A DNA stretch of 64,000 bases from Saprospirales bacterium (GTDB taxonomy: Bacteria > Bacteroidota > Bacteroidia > Chitinophagales > Saprospiraceae). Below the pieces are notes generated by a model. It was not told the DNA's origin. It made no database searches and was given only the letters and a program-made list of their open reading frames with translations. Position 1 is the stretch's first letter; each line of letters begins with the position of its first letter. The position numbers were made by a program, and so were the translations under genes. Below are positions 56,457 through 64,000 of this stretch, piece after piece. Location: contig JADJYG010000004.1 of the NCBI GenBank assembly GCA_016719895.1, forward strand, positions 186,001 through 250,000. Direction: 5' to 3'.

Positions 56457-58727
56457 TCACTCGCAAGGCGTCAGGGTGAATGGTTTTTCCGTTTTTTGGA
56501 TACATTGGTTACTATCGGTAACCGTTAACCAAAAAGTCGCAGGGCCCCCGGCTTCTGTAAACGTGTACGTGATGACAGGTCCTGTTTGTGTATGTGTTCC
56601 GGTGCCGTCAATAATCTCCCACAAGTAGCTGACGATAGGCCCGCAATTGGAATAAGACAGTGTGCCGTCGATGGTTGTCGGCTGGCCATAGCAGGCACAA
56701 GGATTGTCTTCCGGGCATTTAATGATGGCCACCGGATCGCAAACCTTGATCTTTATGACATTTGAAAACTTTGTAAAGCAACCATCGCTGACCGCTACCT
56801 GATATACACCGCCGTGTGTAGTAGCAATTATCGGACTTGTGTAGCATGGAAATCCTCCGCAATACCACTGTATGGTGAGGTTAGGGTCGATCGGTGGTTG
56901 CAGACTCAGGAAAGCGATCTCCCCTTCGCATACAGGGTTGGGGTAAGCGCCAATGACAGGGTCGGGCAGTTCATTTTCCTTAAGGCAAATTTTAACGGTA
57001 TTGCTGAGTTGTACCCCGCATTGTGAAAGAGGATAACTCTGGGGCCGGCATTCCAGGCGATAATAGATGGAGGTTGCGCCGGCGGGCCAGTTGTATATGG
57101 ATGGATCTGGAGCCGGCAATGTGTTGGTATTCAATACAGGGTTACCGGTGCCAATATCTGTCCACGGACCCATTTCGTTGAAACTGAACTGCCAAACGCT
57201 AACACTGTTTTGCGGCAGGCCAAACATGGCGAGTTGGGCTTCCCGGCCAGGGCATATCAGGTAATCAAACGCCGTACCGCCCGGCAATGGCATGAGGTCC
57301 GATATTTGGTCGATATAAGTGCACTGCGGAAGAGGATCTACCATCAGGCAGGCGGACAACGTGACGGGCGGACAACCGCAATGCTGGATATGTGCCTCAA
57401 AACACAATTGTGACGGATTAGCCTGCCCTTGATAAAGGATTCCCGTAACATTGTCATAATTGCTGTAGTAGACACCATCTATATACCATTGGATCGTGTA
57501 ATTATTCAGGTAAGGCGGGCCGTTCAATTGAACAAGAACCGATACCGTTCCTTCACACAAGACTGTAGGCGAGGAAGGGGTCAGGGTAATAGAGCCGGTG
57601 ATGGGGCAACAGATTTTTAGTTTTCTTTCGGTAGTGTAGTAAGTGCAAATTTGACCGCCAATCGTTTTGGATATTTTGGCTCTGTATCGCCGTTCGAGCA
57701 TTCCGTCGGGGTTATTGGCACAATCGTCCAGAATAACCCCTTGGGGTACAAAAAATGAAAACCCCGTGAAGTACGCATTGGCTACATCAGACCAGCTGCT
57801 TCCGCCGTCGTCGCTGTATTCCCATAAGACGGCTCCCCCAGGTATGGTGTTCACCTCGCCGCCGTTTTCCGTAACGCCGAAATGCACAGGTCCTCCTTCA
57901 CAAATCGTGTTGATCGAGGCGGCCGGCAGTGCAGGTTTGTTGGTGATCTCAAGGTTGTATTTGGGCGAACACGGCGAGCTGACGAAGTTGCTGGCGGGGC
58001 CATTGAGGGAAAAGTTTGTGAGCGCTCCGTTATACGAACTCCCTAATGTGCCGCTATTGTCAGCAAAGTTCATAAGCGTGTTATTTCCACCCGGGTCTGC
58101 CCCCTGGTTGAGCGTCCAGTAAACAGGCAAACCCGTAAGGACGCCCGAAAGCACACAATCCTTGTACAGGTTTATTTCACCCGCGCTGCGGGCAATAGTC
58201 CACAGACGTACTTCATCAATGGTTCCCTGCCAGAACCCTGCCGGGGGCGCGCCGCCGACGAAAAATGTATTTATCAAGGCGCCTGAAAAGCCATTCGCGG
58301 TATAAGTCAGGGCGCCGTCGAGGTATATTCTGATCTGGTTGCCGTCACGGACCATCGCAATGTGATGGCAGTTTCCGTCCCGGATGGAGAGCGGATATAC
58401 CTGGGTTAGGTCCAGCACATATGTCGGAGTTGTGAGAAAAATATTAAGAAAGCCGTCAGCCTCGCCTAATTCCAGCAACGTCGACGGGCCGGAAAGCACA
58501 AACAATTTGCGGTAGTTGGAAATACCTGACGTTGCTGTGGACCTGAACCAGGCTTCAATCGAAAAGTCAGCGGTTGGAGGAATAAAATTGACAGGCGAAA
58601 GTACAATATGGTCGTCGGCACCATCAAAGTCCAGACTTTGGTTGTTACTTTGTTGTGCCGGCAAAAAAAGCGGGCATAAAAAAATCATCGCCGGCAACAG
58701 GCACGCGGAAATCAGGCTCTTTTTCAT
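56457..58727 (-). CDS. Secreted LamG-domain protein with PKD domain
   Basis: 756 aa from ATG 58727; an upstream ATG at 58790 is less likely as the signal peptide is at MKKSLISACLLPAMIFLCPL. Residues 30-230 are a concanavalin-A/LamG fold (SLDFDGADDHIVLSPVNFI, HHIAMVRDGNQIRIYLDGAL, GTIDEVRLWTIARSAGEI). Several Ig-like domains and a terminal PKD-like domain (CPEDNPCACYGQPTTIDGTL, YTFTEAGGPATFWLTV) follow. It stops without a T9SS sorting domain, unlike its neighbour, so it may be released, carry an unusual signal, or be truncated. Probably co-transcribed with the gene at 52621-56394. Confidence 0.85.
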   Translation of the reverse strand: MKKSLISACLLPAMIFLCPLFLPAQQSNNQSLDFDGADDHIVLSPVNFIPPTADFSIEAWFRSTATSGISNYRKLFVLSGPSTLLELGEADGFLNIFLTTPTYVLDLTQVYPLSIRDGNCHHIAMVRDGNQIRIYLDGALTYTANGFSGALINTFFVGGAPPAGFWQGTIDEVRLWTIARSAGEINLYKDCVLSGVLTGLPVYWTLNQGADPGGNNTLMNFADNSGTLGSSYNGALTNFSLNGPASNFVSSPCSPKYNLEITNKPALPAASINTICEGGPVHFGVTENGGEVNTIPGGAVLWEYSDDGGSSWSDVANAYFTGFSFFVPQGVILDDCANNPDGMLERRYRAKISKTIGGQICTYYTTERKLKICCPITGSITLTPSSPTVLCEGTVSVLVQLNGPPYLNNYTIQWYIDGVYYSNYDNVTGILYQGQANPSQLCFEAHIQHCGCPPVTLSACLMVDPLPQCTYIDQISDLMPLPGGTAFDYLICPGREAQLAMFGLPQNSVSVWQFSFNEMGPWTDIGTGNPVLNTNTLPAPDPSIYNWPAGATSIYYRLECRPQSYPLSQCGVQLSNTVKICLKENELPDPVIGAYPNPVCEGEIAFLSLQPPIDPNLTIQWYCGGFPCYTSPIIATTHGGVYQVAVSDGCFTKFSNVIKIKVCDPVAIIKCPEDNPCACYGQPTTIDGTLSYSNCGPIVSYLWEIIDGTGTHTQTGPVITYTFTEAGGPATFWLTVTDSNQCIQKTEKPFTLTPCE

Positions 58728-58991
58728 AAGTGCAATTGCGTTATGAGAGAAAGGACCAAGGTATTTTCCCTTCAGTGCGAGAGTAGGCATAACTTGACTC
58801 TACGGAGCTCGAATAAATTTGAATGAATTCTTATTTGAAGTCAAATGGCCTGCGTCAATGAGAGGAATGATTTTGGTGAAAGGAAGAATATATCCGTATT
58901 GTATCTGTCTGTCAAAGTACATTTTGCCCTCCCCTTCGTAGTTTCTGAATTTTTGGGGAAATTACGTATCATCACATACGCAAATCAAGCC

Positions 58992-61128
58992 ATGACCAAC
59001 CTCTCCGCCCTCAACCCTCAACAGCGCGAAGCCGTCGTCAGCGAAGACAAACGGCTCCTGGTCCTTGCCGGCGCAGGCTCGGGCAAGACGAAAACGCTGT
59101 TGCAAAAAATCATCTACCTGATCGAGGAAAAGGGTGTCAGCCCGCTGGATATCCTGGCCATTACGTTTACCAAAAATGCGGCTAACGAGATGCTCGACCG
59201 GCTGATCCTGTCGGCGCATAAAAATGGCGATTACGAGGCTGTTTTGAACGACAAAAAGAAATCGAAAGCGGAAAAAGAAGCAGCCAGGCATGTTTATGCG
59301 CAGAAATACAAATGGATTCAGGGACTGACCGTCCGGACGTTTCACAGTTTCGGATACAACTTGTTGCGCAATTTTGGTGTGAACGAATTTGACAACCGGT
59401 TCCGAATCATCAGCGATGAAAAGCGCCCGGAAGCAGATGAGTTTTCCAAATATATCGCCCCGGAAACGGCCGAGGAGGTTTTTAACAAATTGCTCATCCG
59501 GCAATGTGAAGACCCTGCGTACCTGCTCGCACTAAAGCGGTATGTATTGGATTACCTGGTGGATAAAATCCATTTGAAAGAAGGCGCCATTGGCCAGCTG
59601 CGCTACGAGGGCAAGTTTTACACTTCGCTCGACGGCGCCCGGGTGCGCTCCAAATCGGAACAGTATATTGCTGATTTCCTGTTTCGCCACAACATCCCCT
59701 ATGAATACGAGCCGCAGATACAAGTAAAAGACTTTCCGTTCCGCCCCGATTTTTATATCCCGGCCGCTAACCTGTACATCGAGCACGTGAGCAACAAGAG
59801 CTATTCGATGCGCGACAAGGAGGAGCAGTTTCAAACAGGCGGAATGCTCTACGCGAAGACCTATGAGCGCATGGCGGAAAACTCGGCGCTGTTTAACCAC
59901 GCCCTGGAAAACCTGATCCGCGGGCGCTTGCCGGCGAATTTCAGTACGGCAAAAACCCTGAGTTTTCAGGAGGCATTTAAAGGGCACCTGGACCATGTGA
60001 AAGAATTCGTCCGGACGGTTATGCGCATCACCGACCTGATTAAAGTGGAAAGTTTACGTCCGGAACAGGTGTTGGAAAATGCCGGAGGGGATCAGCACGA
60101 GCGCGTCCGAAACTTTTATGCATTGGCGATCCCAATCGTGCAGGAATATGAAAAATACTGCGTGGATAAATCCTACCTGGATTTTAACGACCTGATTTCC
60201 ACAACGGTTTCGCTGCTCAAAAACCAGGAAGACATTGCGCACAAGGTCCGGACCCGTTACCCGTATATCCTGGTGGACGAATTTCAGGATGTCAATAACC
60301 TCCAGGTGGAGTTGATCAAATTGATGCTCACCGGGCAAACGCAGCTGTTTTGCGTGGGAGATGACTGGCAGAGCATCTACGGATTCCGGGGGTCGAACGT
60401 GGATTACATCATCGAATTTGAGCGGCATTTTTCGCCCGCCACCATCATCAAGCTCAACCTGAATTACCGCAGCACGCAAAACATCGTCGGCGCCAGCAAC
60501 GAGGTGATCAAAAACAACCGGTATAAAGTTGAAAAAGATATCCGGGCTTCCAAAAACTCGGAGCACAAGATCGTGGTGTACGCCGGCGTGGACGAAGAGG
60601 AAAATGTGGCGTATTGTATGGAGAAAGTCCGCGAATGTTTGGACAGCGGGGTGCCCGCGGGGGAGATTTTGTTTCTGTACCGGCGGAGCAAGATGATGCA
60701 CCCCTTTTCTGAAGGATTGAAGAAAGAAGGATTGAGTGTACCCTACAAAACCATACACGCCGCCAAGGGGTTGGAGGCCCGGGTAGTGTTTATCGTCGGC
60801 CTGACCGACGGTTTTGGCGGATTTCCGGATATATGGCTGGAAGACCGGATTTTCCAAATCGTAAAAAAAGCCAACCTGGATCTTTTGCTGGAAGAAGAGC
60901 GCCGCTTGTTTTATGTGGCGATCACCCGGGCGAAGGACAAGTTGTTTTTGATCACGGAAAAAAGGCCGGGAGTCGGGTTTCCTGAAGGAGATACCCGAGA
61001 CCTATACGGTGCGCACGGGTGTGCCGATGAAATCGATGGTAGAGGAGGTGCGGCTTTGCCCGGTATGTTTCAGCCAGTTGGAAAAGATGTTTTCGTATTG
61101 TCCGTATTGCGGGGGGCAGGCAAAATAG
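58992..61128 (+). CDS. UvrD/helicase IV-like DNA helicase with nuclease-like insertion, one frameshift
   Basis: About 711 aa from ATG 58992 (MTNLSALNPQQREAVVSED). Motif I is LAGAGSGKTKTLL, motif II VDEFQDVNNLQ, motif III region GDDWQSIYGFRG, motif VI FYVAITRAKDKLF: a superfamily 1A helicase. Between motifs Ia and II, at about residues 210-270, is an insertion (ARVRSKSEQYIADFLFRHNI, DFPFRPDFYIPAANLYIEHV) resembling a PD-(D/E)xK nuclease fold. The tail is a zinc ribbon (CPVCFSQLEKMFSYCPYCG) reached only by removing one A from the A6 run at 60958-60963. It likely acts in DNA repair or recombination. Confidence 0.88.
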
Positions 61129-61244
61129 AAATAAGGTATAACTTCGACGATCCCGCCGGCACCACCGACCGAAAGCAAATAGGAAAAGCCGGAGCCTTGA
61201 AGACGTTAGATGTCGCGTCACAGACGCTCGTCAGCCGGGGTTGC

Positions 61245-61493
61245 TTACGCTGCCAATCCGAGGCGTTCGCGCGCCTTTGCCAGCATGAGCGGCCGCGCAT
61301 CCGGTATTTGCCGTATTTCCTCATAAGGCAAGTGAATGACGATATAGCGTACTGCTTTGGCAATGAGGGCGTATTGTTCGGAGTCATCGATCTCTTTTAA
61401 TCGCTTTAGCAACTTTCCTTCTTCTTTGGGATGTAGTTTAGGCCTGCCTTGTTGTTCCTCAAAACCAATTGTAGAGAACAACGCTATGGCCAT
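61245..61493 (-). CDS. Small protein of unknown function
   Basis: 82 aa from ATG 61493 (MAIALFSTIGFEEQQGRPKL). A charged helical segment (HPKEEGKLLKRLKEIDDSEQ) follows a short hydrophobic start. Sequences of this type (GRPKLHPK) occur in larger proteins in related genomes as far as I recall, so it could be a truncated copy. It overlaps a zinc-finger-like frame on the other strand by 45 bases. Low certainty. Confidence 0.4.
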   Translation of the reverse strand: MAIALFSTIGFEEQQGRPKLHPKEEGKLLKRLKEIDDSEQYALIAKAVRYIVIHLPYEEIRQIPDARPLMLAKARERLGLAA

Positions 61494-61646
61494 GAAGAAT
61501 GCGCCCAATGCGCCGGCAACGGGTATACTACTTGCGCCGCCTGCCGGGGCGCCGCCCACTTTACCTGTGCCCGGTGTTCGGGCAGTGGATCGTACCGCTG
61601 TGACGGATGTTCCGGGTACGGGGTGGTCACGAAAAGGTCGGATTAG
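61437..61646 (+). pseudogene. DnaJ-type zinc-finger fragment
   Basis: The frame has no good start codon and reads CAQCAGNGYTTCAACRG then FTCARCSGSGSYRCDGCSGY: four regular CxxC pairs in CxxCxGxG form, the pattern of the DnaJ cysteine-rich domain. Too regular for chance, but with no J-domain or C-terminal domain around it, so it is a fragment or small binding domain. Confidence 0.5.
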
Positions 61647-61721
61647 GCGGTTCCGGTTTGCACTGAACTGCCGCTTTTCATCGAAGACTTCAATACCTGC
61701 CGTTTACTGGTCCGTCTGCCC

Positions 61722-62457
61722 TCATTCCATCACGGCTAAAAAGCGCTCCACCGCATAATAGGCGCCATAGGCCGAGGGGATATTTTGGGCAGGATAAGGT
61801 CGAAAGCGTGATCCGTTTGCGAAAACAGATGCATGGCTACCGGCACGCCGGCTGCTGTCAGGCGCGCGTACAGTTCGCGCACGGTGTTTACCGGGACAAG
61901 GATATCGTGTTCGCCATGCAGCAGCAAGGTTGGCGGACACCCCCCCGTGGACATGCGTGACAGGAGAAAACAAGGCGTAGGCTTCCGGCTTTTCACCGGG
62001 GGGTTCCGCCAAGCATGGGCGTTAACATGCCCGGTTCTGCCTGTTTGTCAAAACCGAGGCGATGAAAATCGGCGCCCATGCTTATCTGCACCCATGGCGG
62101 CATGCCGCCGGCTTCGCCTTTATTCTGTTGTGCAAATGCAGAACGGGTAGTCAAATGCTGACAAGTGTGGTAATAGGTGGCCACCAGATCACTGGGGCCA
62201 TACAAAGAGATCACTCCGCGTACGCTGACATCTTCTCGCGTCAATGCTGCAGGAAGAAATTGCTCCTTTTCAGCCGTATACGCAGCCATCAAAGCGAATT
62301 GGGCGCCGGCAGAGCCGCCACCGACCACTATCCGCGCGGGGTCCACACCATACGCCGCCGCGTTGGCTTTCATCCAGGCAATAGCGTGTTTGACGTCATG
62401 CACCATTCCCATAAAATCGGTTTCGGGGAAAAGCCGGTATGCCACATCCATGATCAC
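61722..62457 (-). pseudogene. Alpha/beta-hydrolase (esterase/lipase family), 5'-truncated and frameshifted
   Basis: Reads VIMDVAYRLFPETDFMGMVH, then GGGSAGAQFALMAA (nucleophile elbow GxSxG), then in another frame LLLHGEHDILVPVNTVRELY (acid Asp) and FSQTDHAFDLI (catalytic His): a complete set of catalytic residues for an HSL/BD-FAE-type esterase. The N-terminal HGGG oxyanion segment is absent: a stop lies 15 bases upstream of the first codon. Frame changes occur near 61990 and 61770. Probably a truncated, broken gene. Confidence 0.6.
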
Positions 62458-62702
62458 GTGCCCCCTATAACATCAAGGAGAGGATACCACAGATGAGCAA
62501 CATCTTTTTCAATGACATTTTTTCTGAATTTTTCGGCTCAAAAAGAAATGTATGTACACACCTTTCCAATGACCAGTGTCATCCGTCAGGGCGATATCGT
62601 TATTATACCGCTTTATCAGACGAATTTTATGTTTTTTTGAACCCGCATACCAGTGAACGGTTGCCCCATGCCCATTAATTGAATCTAACCGAACTTCAAC
62701 AT

Positions 62703-64000
62703 ATGCCCGAACACTTCGATCTCATTGTCATCGGCTCCGGCCCCGCCGGCGAAAAAGGTGCCGCGCAGGCGGCCTACTTTGGCAAAAAGGTAGCGCTTAT
62801 CGAGCGCGCCGCACACCTGGGTGGCGCCGGCATCAATACCGGCACTGTGCCGTCCAAGACATTGCGCGAGACGGCGTTGTATTTTTCGGGGCTGCGCCAG
62901 CGCGGACTTTACGGCATCGATTATACGCTGCAGGACGGCCTCACCATCGGCGATTTTATGTACCGCAAGCGCATAGTGGTCGAAAGCGAGTGGGGCATCA
63001 TCCGCCGCAACCTGGAACGGCACAACATCCACCTCGTTTGGGGCGAAGCCAGCTTCAAAGACACGCACACCGTACGGGTGCAACTGCATGAAGGCGGTGA
63101 GGCGGACCTGTCGGCCGATTTTTTTCTGATCGCCACCGGGTCGGCGCCCTTTCACCCACCCGGCGTGCCCTTCGACCATCCGCGCATCTACGATTCCGAT
63201 ACCATCCTCCATATGCACGGCATTCCGGATACAATAGCGGTGGTGGGCGGTGGCGTCATCGGCGCCGAGTATGCGTCTATTTTTACGGCCCTGGGAGTGC
63301 AGGTGACGCTGATCGATTCGCGGCAGCGCCTGCTGCCTTTCGTGGACGGCGAGGTGGCCGCGCGCCTGCAAAGCCACCTCGGGGGCCTCGGGCTCCGTTT
63401 TGTCTTCAATAGCCGGATCAACAGGGTCGAAGCCCACCCCGACCACCTGCAGCTGCACCTGAATACCGGCGCATCGCTGACGGCAGAATGCGCCTTGTTT
63501 GCCGCCGGACGGCAGAGCAATGTGCAGGGGCTGGGCCTCGAAACGCTGGGAGTGACCATGGGCGAACGGGGCCTGGTAAAGGTCAGCGATAAATACCAAA
63601 CCAGCGTGCCCCACATCTATGCGGCCGGGGATGTGGTTGGCTTTCCCGCACTGGCGTCTACGTCGATGGAGCAGGCCCGGGTGGCGATGACCGACGCCTT
63701 CAACCTGCAGTACAAAGAGCGCGTGTCGCCCGTACTGCCGCTGGCGGTGTACTGCATTCCGGAGATTTCGATGGTTGGCCTGTCGGAGGAGGATTGCCAG
63801 GCAAAGAGCATTCCGTACCTGGTGGGCCGGGCGTTGTACGAGGAGAGTCCGCGCGGACAGATCATCGGCGATACCAGCGGGATGCTGAAACTGATCTTTT
63901 CACCGGCGGATAAAAAACTATTGGGGGTGCACCTGATCGGGGAGATGTCGTCGGAACTGATCCACCTGGGCAGCCACGTCATGGCCGGTGGCGGCACGAT
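62703..64000 (+). CDS. sthA: Soluble pyridine nucleotide transhydrogenase-like flavoprotein (SthA), partial
   Basis: 432 codons visible, cut by the window end. Starts MPEHFDLIVIGSGPAGEKGA with the FAD-binding GxGxxG. Then GTVPSKTLRETALYFSGL, ATGSAPFHPPGVPFDHPRIY, VVGGGVIGAEYASIF (NAD(P)-binding), YAAGDVVGFPALASTSMEQ and VYCIPEISMVGLSEEDC: closely parallel to Escherichia SthA. The redox Cys pair of dihydrolipoamide dehydrogenases is lacking (GGAGINTGTVPSK), as expected for a transhydrogenase that exchanges NADH and NADPH reducing power without a disulphide. It is on the plus strand; long minus-strand frames here are shadows. Confidence 0.9.
   Translation, partial: MPEHFDLIVIGSGPAGEKGAAQAAYFGKKVALIERAAHLGGAGINTGTVPSKTLRETALYFSGLRQRGLYGIDYTLQDGLTIGDFMYRKRIVVESEWGIIRRNLERHNIHLVWGEASFKDTHTVRVQLHEGGEADLSADFFLIATGSAPFHPPGVPFDHPRIYDSDTILHMHGIPDTIAVVGGGVIGAEYASIFTALGVQVTLIDSRQRLLPFVDGEVAARLQSHLGGLGLRFVFNSRINRVEAHPDHLQLHLNTGASLTAECALFAAGRQSNVQGLGLETLGVTMGERGLVKVSDKYQTSVPHIYAAGDVVGFPALASTSMEQARVAMTDAFNLQYKERVSPVLPLAVYCIPEISMVGLSEEDCQAKSIPYLVGRALYEESPRGQIIGDTSGMLKLIFSPADKKLLGVHLIGEMSSELIHLGSHVMAGGGT

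Noticed and set aside
62493..62678. Plus-strand frame of 61 codons before sthA
   Set aside because: No homology I recognise, no promoter, and it sits at the edge of the esterase truncation.
62685..63997. Long minus-strand open frames (about 309 and 126 codons) at the window end
   Set aside because: They lie exactly opposite a clear SthA-like flavoprotein on the plus strand and their translation has no recognisable motif.
1..64000. CRISPR array, rRNA, tRNA
   Set aside because: No regularly spaced short direct repeats, no rRNA sequence and no cloverleaf with a typical T-loop were seen by eye; a tRNA scan was not possible.

Overview
The window reads as a chromosomal segment of a Bacteroidota bacterium, most likely a Saprospiraceae-type organism. 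The evidence is secreted proteins with type IX secretion (T9SS) or gliding-type C-terminal domains, SusC-like carboxypeptidase-regulatory plus TonB receptor architecture, several -7 promoter boxes of the TAnnTTTG type, and an Escherichia/Thermus-like nar cluster in a GC-moderate genome. No rRNA, tRNA or CRISPR array was recognised.

Layout. 0-13 kb: surface and secreted proteins (gliding-type C-terminal protein, M1 aminopeptidase, small T9SS protein, M28 peptidase, TonB receptor with a coupled lipoprotein) and a Ca2+/Na+ antiporter. 13.3-22.3 kb: a disturbed accessory region holding a secreted HEIGH metalloprotease, two minus-strand genes with trypsin/Nal1-like serine-protease motifs, and a divergent TPR plus SIR2-TPR pair. 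Almost every gene here is broken by single-base indels although its catalytic motifs survive. 22.4-28.3 kb: an intact three-gene cell-envelope operon and an 879-aa protein with an HTH-like N-terminus and four internal beta-rich repeats, which I cannot assign. 28.9-42.5 kb: a nitrate respiration island in the order dihaem cytochrome c, narG, narH, narJ, narI, a small membrane protein, two NarK transporters, a beta-barrel porin, a CMD-family protein, a hemerythrin protein and a 54-aa protein. 43.3-49.8 kb: a TetR-controlled RND efflux operon (TetR, lipoprotein, TolC-like, membrane fusion protein, RND pump) with two near-identical palindromic sites. 49.8-58.7 kb: an OmpA-family protein, an ankyrin membrane protein next to a 30-bp perfect inverted repeat, and two large secreted proteins. 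59-64 kb: a UvrD-like helicase with an inserted nuclease-like domain, several gene fragments (zinc-finger, esterase), and the start of a soluble transhydrogenase cut by the window end.

How they work together. In the nar island, nitrate would cross the outer membrane through the porin and the inner membrane through the NarK pair, and be reduced in the cytoplasm by NarGH docked on the NarI cytochrome b. The anchored dihaem cytochrome c and the gene order resemble the Thermus nar operon. The efflux operon is a complete tripartite system. The 15.7-22.3 kb block (serine-protease-like proteins facing a SIR2-TPR NADase-like protein) is the best candidate for an undescribed conflict/defence-type locus, but it is an inference from domain content.

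Sequence quality. At least a dozen genes carry one-base gains or losses, mostly in short homopolymers. They are concentrated at 12.9-21.5 kb and 36.9-38.2 kb, while long genes elsewhere (narG, the RND pump, the 1257-aa protein) are intact. Consensus errors and recent decay cannot be told apart from sequence alone.
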